From Isochrysis galbana (taxonomy: Eukaryota > Haptophyta > Isochrysidales > Isochrysidaceae): DNA of 64,000 bases. A program made the position numbers and the translations under genes. Shown here one piece after another: positions 55,912-64,000 of the stretch. The number at the start of each line of letters is the position of its first letter. The first letter of the stretch is position 1. The notes under the pieces were generated by a model that saw only the letters and a program-made list of their open reading frames with translations, was not told where the DNA came from and ran no database searches. The stretch lies in NCBI GenBank assembly GCA_018136815.1, contig CM030945.1:346605-410604 (forward strand), given 5' to 3'.

Positions 55912-57533
55912 GGGCGCACGCCGTGCCGGCGTGCGTCGGCGCCTTCTCTACCTACGCCTCCGCCACACGGACCCCGGCTTGCTCGCTGCCCTCCCGCCTC
56001 CTCTCTCCTGGAGGGTATTGTAGGTCGTTCCGACGAAGAAAGAGTAGAGTAAAAGATATGTCATGGGTATACTTGTAAAGTACTTTACTTGAGAAAGAAA
56101 GGCTCGTCTTTTTACTTGTGGTTTGCTCTGTGTTCACTCCTTTGGCGCTCGCACCTCGTCATACTATTACTCTACATGTTGTTACTATTACTCCTCTTTT
56201 TACTGGTGGTTAGAGTACTCTCTCTACTCTACTACTCTACATGCTACATGTTGTTTTATAGAGAGGCAGAGGCAGAGGAATCTTCTATTGCTATTGTCTA
56301 GGAGGAGCATTCAAATAGAAGAAGCAAGGACGGAGGGAGAGGTTCATCCAAGGGACGGATTATAGGCGTAGTACAAGTCCGCGATTTAAAAAAAAATCGA
56401 CCCCGACCCCCGATCCTCGAAAACAGGGGGTAAAAAATGAAAATGCGACCTCAAGAGCGAACCAGAAACCGGCACCGTATACGTATACGTCATAAACCGA
56501 CCCCCCCGAACCAACGCACACAGCGGAACGCTGAGAAAGCCGACCCCCCCGAACTTTCGAACACCACACCCGTTGAGAAACCGACCCCCTTGGGAGGCGG
56601 GAGTATACTCTTACAATATTGTATCTGACGAGACCCGAGACCGAGACGGAGCGCGCGTCCCCGCATTTCCATGAGAGAGAGAAGATGGCCGGTGAGGGGA
56701 GAACGCCTTCTTCTTCTCTCACTCTCACTCTCACTCTCTCTCTCTCTCTCCCCCCCCCCCCCTTATATAGGGGGAGCTCGCGATCATCTCCTTCTCCTCA
56801 AGTACATCTCCAGATCTAGGTGAGGAGTAGAGAGTAAAGACTCCCCAGCGGAAACGGGGGATTCGAGGAGGAAACGGGGGGGGGGGGGGGGGGAGGCATG
56901 CGCGCCCATCTCGCGGTGCCGTGCCAGTCGGTGCTACAGGGACACCGCGAGCTCCGCGGGCGGCCCTGGTGGCGTGTTCGGCGGTCCACTGGTATGAGAC
57001 GTAGCCGATGAGCCGCCGCGCCCTCGGGCCGCCCTTCCCCTGCTTCTCCGGGCCTGGCGTGGCCAACCTCGTGGTGATGTCGCCTCGAGAGCCGGGCATG
57101 CCATTGTCTTGTTGAGCATCCTGAGCACGGCTCACATGGCGCGGCTACCTCACAAAGCTCGGTCGTATGCTTACCTGGCGTTGCGTGCTAGCATTGCGTA
57201 TGGAGCGCTCGCTCGGTTCACAAGGCGTTTTTCGCAGCCTGCCTGGCTCGCCGCACTGCTCGTGCAGCTCACCTGGTGTGCCGTCACACCGCCTGCTCCA
57301 GGCTCGCAAGATGTGCCCGACTGGCGCGATATAGGTACAGCCGGCTTTCTGCTCCTAGGCCAGGCGTGCTTTCGCATGGCCTGTCTCGGCCGGGGAGAAG
57401 AGGGCCATTTTTGTTGCCGCCTATTTTTCCGTCGGCTTGGCTAGCACTACCCTCGTAGACCATGTGTTTGTTGTGGTGTGCTCAAATTTTGGCAGGTGGG
57501 CTCAGGGGAATCTGATGATGACGATGATTAATT
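55912..57533. other. Intergenic with simple repeats
   Basis: 56160-56260 has repeated CTACTCTACATG(TTG) words. 56715-56762 is (CT)n plus a C-run ending TTATATAGGGGG, a TATA-like word. 56873-56893 is a G-run. The frame 57109-57444 is protein-like in part but not recognised. No gene supported. Confidence 0.45.
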
Positions 57534-57712
57534 AATTTCTTAATAGTCTCACCGCACACGCGACCGTGCATCCTCTACTTTCTACTCACGTAGGAAACTT
57601 TCTACACCCCCACTCCCCCGGCCCTTTCCCCCCCGCCATCAGGCGACTCCCCCCGTGCACTACTAGGGGGATAGGGGAAAAGGGCTTAGATATGGTCCGG
57701 TGGCCCGCGCCC
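57534..57712 (+). repeat. Long dispersed repeat, copy 2 of 2
   Basis: Matches 33673-33859. It ends 8 nt before the first ATG of the tyrosine recombinase frame. Confidence 0.9.
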
Positions 57713-57719
57713 CCCCCCG

Positions 57720-59072
57720 GTGATCCGTTCCCTCCTTCCTCCTACGCCTACCGGGCTGGCGGCGTCCTCAGTCCCGACTTATCCTGTAAACAGGTGCGGA
57801 GCACCCCTGCAGGCGGCAGCGGGGTTGACGGCAGCCTGCCTTCCCCAGTCAGATGTTACGCCTGATCCCATCCGTGTCTTCAGGGTGGAGCGCGCGGTCG
57901 CCCGGCTCTCCGACAATCTGCCAGGGGGAGCAGCCTGGTTCCCGGAGTTCCCTCCCCAGTCCCTCCTCGACGTGGCGCTCGCGGCGGAGCGCCTCCTCGA
58001 TGCTGTGGAGGCGGCAAAGCTCACGCGGGACCCCCCCACGGAGAAGCCCGACGGACGGATGCCGGACGCGGCGGCCCTCCGCTACCTGGCGTCCTTCATA
58101 GCGACTTCCCCCCGTCAGCTCTTCCTGGCGCAAGGGGCAGGCGCGGACCATGAGGTGCGGGCCCACAATGAGTGGTCCATGTGCTTGTTTCAGGCTTTCC
58201 TCGCACACCAGGTGTCCGCCACGACCGGCGCGCACCTCGCCCCGGCGACCGTCGACGCCTACGTCTCGGCAGCAGCCGTAGCGCTGTCGCGGGCACTAGC
58301 CTTCCCCGTACTCGCGCAGCGATTCCGCCTCAAGCACCTCCAGAGGGTCAGCGGGCCTCCCGAAGCGGCGGCGGATAGGGCGGACCGAGCCAAGCGGGTG
58401 GGTATCCGCAGCTCGCACCTGCGCGCCCTAGCGCCGGCGCTCGCCTCCTCGCAGCATCCCGAAGACGCGAACCTCTGGGCGGCGGCTTGCGCCGCGCATG
58501 CCCTCCTCCTCCGTGGCGGAGAGGTGGCAGAGATCCGCCTGTGCGACGTGCAGGAGCAGCGGCATGGCAGCCGCAATTGCCTCATGGTGCACGTGCGGGC
58601 ACTCAAGAAGTCGACGGATAGGCGCTACCCGCTGCTTCTGCCCGAGCAGGCGGGCGACGCGGCCTGCGCATACTCGGCGATGCGGCGCCTGGCAGCGGTG
58701 GACCCGCAGGGCCGGCACAGCGACGGCCTCGGCCCCTTTTTCCGCTCCCGCGCCGCAGGTAGCCGGGGAGGGTCCTTCTCTCCTCAGCCCATCTCCACGG
58801 CAGCCCTGAACCACTACGCCAAGAGGCTGGCCGCGCGCCTCCATGGCGCCCTCGACCCCGCGCATGTGGGAGCCCACAGTTTTCGCATCGGTGGTGCGAC
58901 GGACCTCGCAGACGCGGGGGGCACCTCGCAGCAGCTGAAGGCGCGCGGGCGGTGGGATTCCGACGTGGCAGCCATTTACGCTGTCGCATTCATCCTAGAT
59001 GATGCGATTTCCAGGCTCTTATTTCCAGGTCCTTCGCCGTGCGGCCACACGGTGAAGCTCAGGTACTTCTAG
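57720..59072 (+). CDS. Tyrosine recombinase (DIRS/Crypton-like)
   Basis: A 450-codon frame. The C-terminal half has the catalytic set: Arg265 in LLLRGGEVAEI, a Lys in ALKKSTDRR, His386-x-x-Arg389 in AHSFRIGGATDLAD, Trp412 in GRWDSD and the nucleophile Tyr420 in AAIYAVA. This order and the HSFRIGGAT form match recombinases of eukaryotic DIRS-type and Crypton-type elements. The core-binding domain is about residues 100-230. The first 35-50 residues may not be translated. The frame is very GC-rich (third positions C/G), unlike the dynein gene. All catalytic residues are present, so it could be active. Whether it is an element of its own or part of the element containing the gag frame at 60017 is unclear; no TIRs or split repeats were identified. 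Confidence 0.85.
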   Translation: MIRSLLPPTPTGLAASSVPTYPVNRCGAPLQAAAGLTAACLPQSDVTPDPIRVFRVERAVARLSDNLPGGAAWFPEFPPQSLLDVALAAERLLDAVEAAKLTRDPPTEKPDGRMPDAAALRYLASFIATSPRQLFLAQGAGADHEVRAHNEWSMCLFQAFLAHQVSATTGAHLAPATVDAYVSAAAVALSRALAFPVLAQRFRLKHLQRVSGPPEAAADRADRAKRVGIRSSHLRALAPALASSQHPEDANLWAAACAAHALLLRGGEVAEIRLCDVQEQRHGSRNCLMVHVRALKKSTDRRYPLLLPEQAGDAACAYSAMRRLAAVDPQGRHSDGLGPFFRSRAAGSRGGSFSPQPISTAALNHYAKRLAARLHGALDPAHVGAHSFRIGGATDLADAGGTSQQLKARGRWDSDVAAIYAVAFILDDAISRLLFPGPSPCGHTVKLRYF

Positions 59073-60016
59073 GTTGGTAGGGTTCGTCCCTAGCGATCTA
59101 GAATTCGAGTTCTCGTTTCGTTCCTTCTAGCCTGTTTGTCAGGTCTAGATTCCAGGTTTCCTCCTTTCGGGTAATCTTGACCCAAAGGAGCCAGGTCGCC
59201 TGTTGCTCGCTGCGCGCTTGTCTCAGGCTCTCGAGTTACCTTGTGAAGGCTTGTTTAGCTTCTTGCAAGGCTTGTTGTTTCTTGTTGAGTTCCGGTTCTT
59301 GCTTGGGACTTGCTCACTTTCACTTTCGTTGTCGTTGTCGTCCAGGCCTGTTCTTCGTAGGTTCCGCTTGGCTTGGTTAGGGTTTCGTTGCCTTCCGGCG
59401 TTTGGCGTTCGCGTTGGCGTTCGGAAACTTCCTCTCACATTCCCTAGGTCCGCTACCCTTGGCTTGTAGGTCCTTGCTTCTTTCTTCTCGGTCAAGGTTT
59501 TGGCGAGCGAGTCGGTTGCTCTAGCCGCTCGAGATTTGAGGTTTAATTTGCCATCTCCCCTTGGAGACCGGTGTAGGTTCGCTTCCTAGGTGAGGGAATC
59601 TTTCCCCTTGATGCAAGTTACATGCAAGCCTTGGCCCCTTTGGTGTTCCTTCCCCTTGGTTGCTACTCAGGGTTGTTCGTTAGAAGCGTCTAGAAGGTTC
59701 ACGCTCAACGGCAAGATTTCCTCTGTCGTGAAGACATCTCGTTGCGATCTGTATCCAAAGTGATCGCCGTGGTCGCGCGACAGGACGCTCCCCTTCGGAC
59801 TCTCCGCTACGTGGGAAGTTACAACGGAGACACGCTCCGGCCGTCGCTGCGGAGTCTCTCTCTCTCTCTCGCTCTCTCTCTCCGTCTCTCGCGACGTGTT
59901 TGAGTTATCGGTGATTTGGGGTCGCGGTTGCTTGATAATTTGCTTGGTTTGGGTGAATGATTCCGGTGTGTTCGTGAGTCGGTGTAACCTGTTGTTCTCA
60001 GCTTCGTTGTCCGTCG
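59073..60016 (+). repeat. LTR-like region (family B) before gag
   Basis: 59538-59566 has AGGTTTAATTTGCCATCTCCCC, cut here at the shared part, close to the AGGTTTAATTTGCTATCTCC of LTR family A, then TTGGAGACCGGTGTAGGTTC shared with 52470. Pyrimidine-rich (CTCTCTCG) at 59852-59890. No gene. This is the expected place of a 5' LTR and leader; ends not defined. Confidence 0.45.
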
Positions 60017-62899
60017 TTGTTCGCTGCGTCGCTGCACTCAAGCAGCTTAGGCTCCCTCCCTGAGGGAAGAGTTCTTTGTAGGTCTAACAATCTCTTACAA
60101 CCCATCACACTAGGGCCGCTAGGAGCGCCTCGCCGCCCCACAGTCCTTCGTTCGCCGTTCGTTCCCTGTCCATACACCCGAATGGGGTTGCCCGACCCAG
60201 TCCAGAATTTCATTCACCCGACTCCCGGTGGGGAGGAGGGACAAAGCGCCGCGCTAGCCGCCGGTGCCGCTCGCGACGGAGTGGCTCAGAGCCCTCCGGC
60301 TCCGCTCGACTCGACAAGCACGAAATCGAAGCTTGCGTCCTCGGCCGCAGAGGAGGAACCCCTCAGGGAACCTTCTCTGCCCGCTGCAGCTTTTGCTCCC
60401 GTGGGATGTCCGAGTGATCCCACGGCTTCTGAGGCTACACCAATGGCACCCATCACCCCGGCTGCTATCTCCACGACTGGCTCCGATCAGCTCGTGGCGG
60501 ATGGCGAGGATTTGTCCGCTTCCTTCGGCACCCACCGGGTGCAATCACAGCGGGCCATGGTGGGGCATGACCCTCTCCCGCATGAAGCCAACTTCAGCGT
60601 CGCTGAGTTGGCCAATGAGGTGGAGGAGGGTCCCCTCCCTCTGATTCAATTTGACCCGCCTCCTCACCTTCGAGATGATGAGTCTGAAGTGGGTGAAGCT
60701 GAGGTGATCAGCTTCCGAAGCCCAGCCTACCGGGACTATGCCCCGCCGTCATCAAGGGGTGTCCTTGATCAAGAGAACCCTCCAATTGAGACGGCCGCGG
60801 CGCGTCACGATGCGGAAATGGTGAGGCTTCAAGCGGAGACCAACACCCTCAAAGGGGCTGTGGAGCGCCTACAGTCCTCCCTTGCCGCGGCAGAGGCGAG
60901 GGAGGGGCTTCTTCGAGATCAAGTTGAAGCAGGGTTCAAAGCCCTGACTCAGCTACTCCAAGCCCGCCAAGAGCCCACTTCAAGTCCGTCCATGGATCGG
61001 ACCGAGGCGGCTGCGGACTCTGCTAGGCCGGCTCAGAGGGAACCATCCATGGACGAGCTTCCTGCCCTAGACCCAAAGGGCCACGCCTCTCCGGCTACTA
61101 GGGTTCCACGGTCGGCGTACCCGACCTCCAAATCGGAACCCCGCCGCCAGGATCAGAGCCCTCACCGGGGCCCGACCCCGGTGGTGCCGTTCCGCCACCC
61201 TCGCGACCCCTGCCTTGCGGTGGGGATGGATGAGCGAGAGGCAGTTGTAAGCGAGTGGAAAAATCTCCTCGCCCTGCCCTCACGCGATCTGGCCGCCCTT
61301 TACCGCGACTCCGACGAGCATGAGCTCATCCATACCATTTTGAAGAGCAACCTCTCCCTGGCGGGCAACGTTTGGCATTGCCGAATTTTCATGGAGGAGG
61401 ACCACTTGCTCAAATGGGTGCGTAGCCGCTTCTCAGCAGAGCAAACCCTTCACCATCAGGTCAGGATGGGCAAAGAGCTTTCGGAGCTCCGCTTCCCAAA
61501 GGCCCTCGCCTCCGATAACGTTCAAACCGCGGCGACAGCCTGGAACGAATTTCGGCTAACTCTCATCAAGCCGTTGGAGCGGGCACTAGCGCTCGGCTGC
61601 GATCATCGCGAAATATTTACCTCCCTCCTCGCGGCAGCCGGAGCCAATTCCAGCGGCAATTCTCGCATCTTCGCCTTCCTCCTCGATCTAGTGGAGGACC
61701 GGGCCCTCGCTCTCAATCCTGTCCTCGCTGCTGACGTCCTTCTTCGCAAATGCGACGGGACCTTCGCAAACGGGGCCGATGGTTTCGCGAAAGACTCGGC
61801 GTCGATGGAGTGGGACCGCATGAGGGAGCGCGAGGCCGGCGCTGATCTATGTGAGCTCAGCAAGAATTTGGTTCGCGCCTACATCCGCAAGCTTGGCGAT
61901 TCCGCGGTTGACTCCACCAACGTGTGGGATCATCCAAACATGGCCCATGAGATCAACCAGAGGTTCGAGGAAATCATTCGGAACGATAAGGTTGATCCTC
62001 AGCGCGGCGTCGACAATGCTATTAAATTTGCGGAGGTGCTCGCGGAGACTCGTTTCCGCGTAGAGAACCACGAGCTAGGTCGGTCGGCGCTCTCGTGCGT
62101 CAACCTCTGCCAACGGTACCTCAGCCCTTACGAGCAGGCCCGGGTGAAGCGTCATCAATCCCGGACCTCGACGAAGCAAACCGCGGCTAGCGTACGCACT
62201 AAGGCCTCAGGCGAGGCAAAGAACGAGACATCCTCGTCCCAGAAGACCGCTTCGACCACGGACATGGTCGCCGCCGTGCAGGCAGCTGTCCAAGCCACCG
62301 TGGCTGAAGCTCTTCGCGGACAGGGACACTCGCCTGCTTCGAAGCCTGATTATCGGGCTGCTGCACCGCCGGCAAGTTACCACTCCAACTCACCGTTGCC
62401 GGCTATACTAACCGATCCACCCGGTCGAAAGGGAGGCTCGTCTCGGCCGCCCAGCCGTCGCTGCGATCCGCCGGCGAACGGCCAAGGGCTACCGCCTGAC
62501 TTGGGCGTATCCCGGTGGACGCCCGAGCTTTGGAATCGGGCCCGAGCCCGCTTCTGGGCCGTAGCAGGCTATGCCAAGCACCCAAGGGTCTCGGCGGCGC
62601 TAGCAAAGTGCCGACCGGCCGATAATTCAATGGAAACTCCACGGACGGACGATATCAATAGGGGAATCACCGAATGGACGAACGAAAACGGCTGTGCCTT
62701 CTGCGCTTTCCGACCTCACGCTCCTCCTGGCACTCCAGCCAGCGAAGCCTGGAAATATGGCACGGGAGACGGTGCTCACAACCCCGTCATCTGTCAGCCA
62801 TATATCCGCTTTCTGTGTGAGGCTGGCTGCGGAGAGTGCGGATCGGACGAGCACATTCATAAGCTTCTTCGCTCGATGGTCCGGGTTAAGCCTCAGTAG
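60017..62899 (+). CDS. gag: Gag-like protein of a retrotransposon
   Basis: A 960-codon frame; ATG at 60182 (MGLPDPVQNFIHP) is the likelier start, giving 905 residues. Acidic and Pro-rich N-terminus, a coiled coil at about 267-325 (ETNTLKGAVERLQSSLAAAE), and a globular region at about 400-720 that could be capsid. An Ala-rich helix (MVAAVQAAVQATVAEAL) and RRCDPPANGQGLPPDLG follow. The C-terminus is Cys-rich: GCAFCAFRPHAPPG, WKYGTGDGAHNP, FLCEAGCGECGSDEHIHKLL. Related pieces lie at 16380-16820 and 12250-12480 (both minus). There is no classic CCHC knuckle. The frame ends at a single TAG (62897-62899), after which the same frame stays open to the window end. Confidence 0.8.
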   Translation: MFAASLHSSSLGSLPEGRVLCRSNNLLQPITLGPLGAPRRPTVLRSPFVPCPYTRMGLPDPVQNFIHPTPGGEEGQSAALAAGAARDGVAQSPPAPLDSTSTKSKLASSAAEEEPLREPSLPAAAFAPVGCPSDPTASEATPMAPITPAAISTTGSDQLVADGEDLSASFGTHRVQSQRAMVGHDPLPHEANFSVAELANEVEEGPLPLIQFDPPPHLRDDESEVGEAEVISFRSPAYRDYAPPSSRGVLDQENPPIETAAARHDAEMVRLQAETNTLKGAVERLQSSLAAAEAREGLLRDQVEAGFKALTQLLQARQEPTSSPSMDRTEAAADSARPAQREPSMDELPALDPKGHASPATRVPRSAYPTSKSEPRRQDQSPHRGPTPVVPFRHPRDPCLAVGMDEREAVVSEWKNLLALPSRDLAALYRDSDEHELIHTILKSNLSLAGNVWHCRIFMEEDHLLKWVRSRFSAEQTLHHQVRMGKELSELRFPKALASDNVQTAATAWNEFRLTLIKPLERALALGCDHREIFTSLLAAAGANSSGNSRIFAFLLDLVEDRALALNPVLAADVLLRKCDGTFANGADGFAKDSASMEWDRMREREAGADLCELSKNLVRAYIRKLGDSAVDSTNVWDHPNMAHEINQRFEEIIRNDKVDPQRGVDNAIKFAEVLAETRFRVENHELGRSALSCVNLCQRYLSPYEQARVKRHQSRTSTKQTAASVRTKASGEAKNETSSSQKTASTTDMVAAVQAAVQATVAEALRGQGHSPASKPDYRAAAPPASYHSNSPLPAILTDPPGRKGGSSRPPSRRCDPPANGQGLPPDLGVSRWTPELWNRARARFWAVAGYAKHPRVSAALAKCRPADNSMETPRTDDINRGITEWTNENGCAFCAFRPHAPPGTPASEAWKYGTGDGAHNPVICQPYIRFLCEAGCGECGSDEHIHKLLRSMVRVKPQ

Positions 62900-64000
62900 G
62901 GGTCCGGCGGGGTCCCCGTCCTTCAAACCCTGGCGGAGAACATCGCGGGCGGTGGGCCTGAACGCCACCACCACCATCCCGATCCGATCCCTACGCCGCT
63001 TGGGGAGAAGAGCTGTCGACGCGGCGATTCTCCCCCTGTCTCTAGCTCTATTCAGTCCTCGACGGTGGGAGCCGCCTCGCCGGCTGAAGCCCCCGCCGAA
63101 CGGCTATCTCGGAAGCCGGAGTCGACACTTGACCCGGGCTCCTGGAAACAGGTTTGCCCCGGAGATAGTCGCGACCCGACTCTCCGAAATTCGTGTACGT
63201 CTACAAGTTCTTCTATTACTCCGCACGCTATTAGGATGTTAGGGGCCGATTCTCGCTCGCTGCCCCTCTTGGAATCTATTTCTACGGACACTATGCTGTC
63301 TTCGGTTTCTTCTAATTCTCCTAGGTCTTTCGACGCATCTTCATCCCTGGATTCACCCCCCGACGGCCCTGCCCAAGGGGGTGGGCTAGGTAGATTCGAC
63401 GCGTCTTCGGTCTCTTCGTTTCGTAAACAATCGGTTGTGAAGCCCTCGAGGGCTGTCGACTCGGTATCATCTTCTGCTCTAGGTTCTATGGATAGGTCCG
63501 ACGTGGCCGCTGCCGCGTCCGAAAATGTTGTTGGTGCTCTACCTGTTTCTGCTCTTTCCCGGCGGGACCCCACTGGAGACCTCTCTCCCAAGGGCCATAG
63601 CCGGAGCCGCTCTGCGGACAAATTGTCGTTGTCTACCGTAGGTTCTCGTGCAGTGGAGGCGGAGACTAGTGCCTCCTCCTCACCTCTCTCCCCGGTTCGT
63701 TATATTTCTCCGTCATCGTGTTCATTCTCTCGTCTCGAAGTTGCACCCGTTCTCGTTTCTGATCTGGTTCCCGACCCGGAAGGGTCGGCTTCCGGAGTCA
63801 ATGAAGATGAAGGTTCCAAGGGAGCTGCGGCTTTCCGCGCTCACGCCGTGGCCACCGCAGACTCGGGAGACGCAGGGGCCGTCGACTACGATCCCTCGTC
63901 GCGCACCATACGGACGCCGGCGTCTCCTCTTTCTCTCGGCTCTCCGGAGGATCCCCGTTCCAGGGATCGCCCGCCGGAGCCAACCCCCTTCAGGTCTAGC
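62900..64000 (+). CDS. Open frame continuing gag after one UAG, runs off the window
   Basis: In the same frame as gag there are 367 sense codons from 62900 to 64000 with no stop. It begins GSGGVPVLQTLAENIAG, then becomes Ser-rich (SSVSSNSPRSFDASSSLDSP, SVSSFRKQSVVKPSRAVDS), with DLVPDPEGSASGVNEDEG near the end. No protease or reverse transcriptase motif is reached yet, so this is probably the linker at the start of pol. Either the stop is read through or this copy carries one nonsense mutation. Confidence 0.55.

Noticed and set aside
63052-63621. 189-codon minus-strand frame
   Set aside because: It mirrors the Ser-rich plus-strand frame that continues gag; Asp/Glu/Arg-rich reading typical of an antisense shadow.

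Overview
The window is nuclear DNA of a flagellated, single-celled eukaryote, most likely a GC-rich alga or related protist. Evidence: genes broken by short GT-AG introns (about 80-200 nt, one of 897 nt), several cilium-specific genes, Ty3/gypsy chromoviruses, LINE-like, hAT-like and tyrosine-recombinase elements, abundant simple repeats, and a 100-N scaffold gap at 39154-39253. I cannot name the species. A septin with a membrane segment and a DD3-3-type ectodomain fit algae or other protists better than animals or land plants.

Layout. 1-2060: a LINE-like coding fragment on the minus strand, then diverged repeats. 2066-6899 (-): a five-exon NADPH oxidase whose ectodomain resembles the Dictyostelium protein DD3-3. 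6900-8587: purine/pyrimidine simple repeats. 8588-9787 (-): alpha/beta hydrolase. 10.0-12.9 kb: dispersed repeats and a scrambled Ty3 remnant ending in an LTR. 13402-14482 (-): CFAP298. 14.5-17.8 kb: AT-rich DNA, a foldback-type repeat, a gag fragment and a microsatellite. 17828-31879 (+): DNAH10-type inner-arm dynein heavy chain, with one intron near its start and then a 13-kb exon. 32-35.4 kb: mostly non-coding with repeats. 35389-38050 (-): a septin with a coiled coil inside its GTPase domain. 38-46 kb: G-rich DNA, the gap, and a Ty3 chromovirus with two identical LTRs arranged as a tandem. 46.9-48.0 kb: a second LINE-like fragment. 48633-49532 (-): FAM228-like protein, divergent from a TauD-type dioxygenase at 49800-51011 (+). 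51-57 kb: pyrimidine-rich DNA, a tandem duplication and hAT-like transposase pieces. 57.7-59.1 kb: a tyrosine recombinase. 60.0-64.0 kb: a gag-like ORF followed, after one in-frame UAG, by an open frame that runs off the window.

How the genes fit together. CFAP298 (needed to assemble axonemal dynein), DNAH10 (the beta heavy chain of I1/f dynein) and probably the FAM228-like protein point to a motile cilium. The septin and the NADPH oxidase are membrane proteins. Nothing suggests an operon. Most of the rest is transposon-derived. Several short modules recur at three or four places and I cannot assign them to a known family; these, the septin insertion, the DD3-3/oxidase fusion and the gag-UAG-open-frame arrangement are the best leads.
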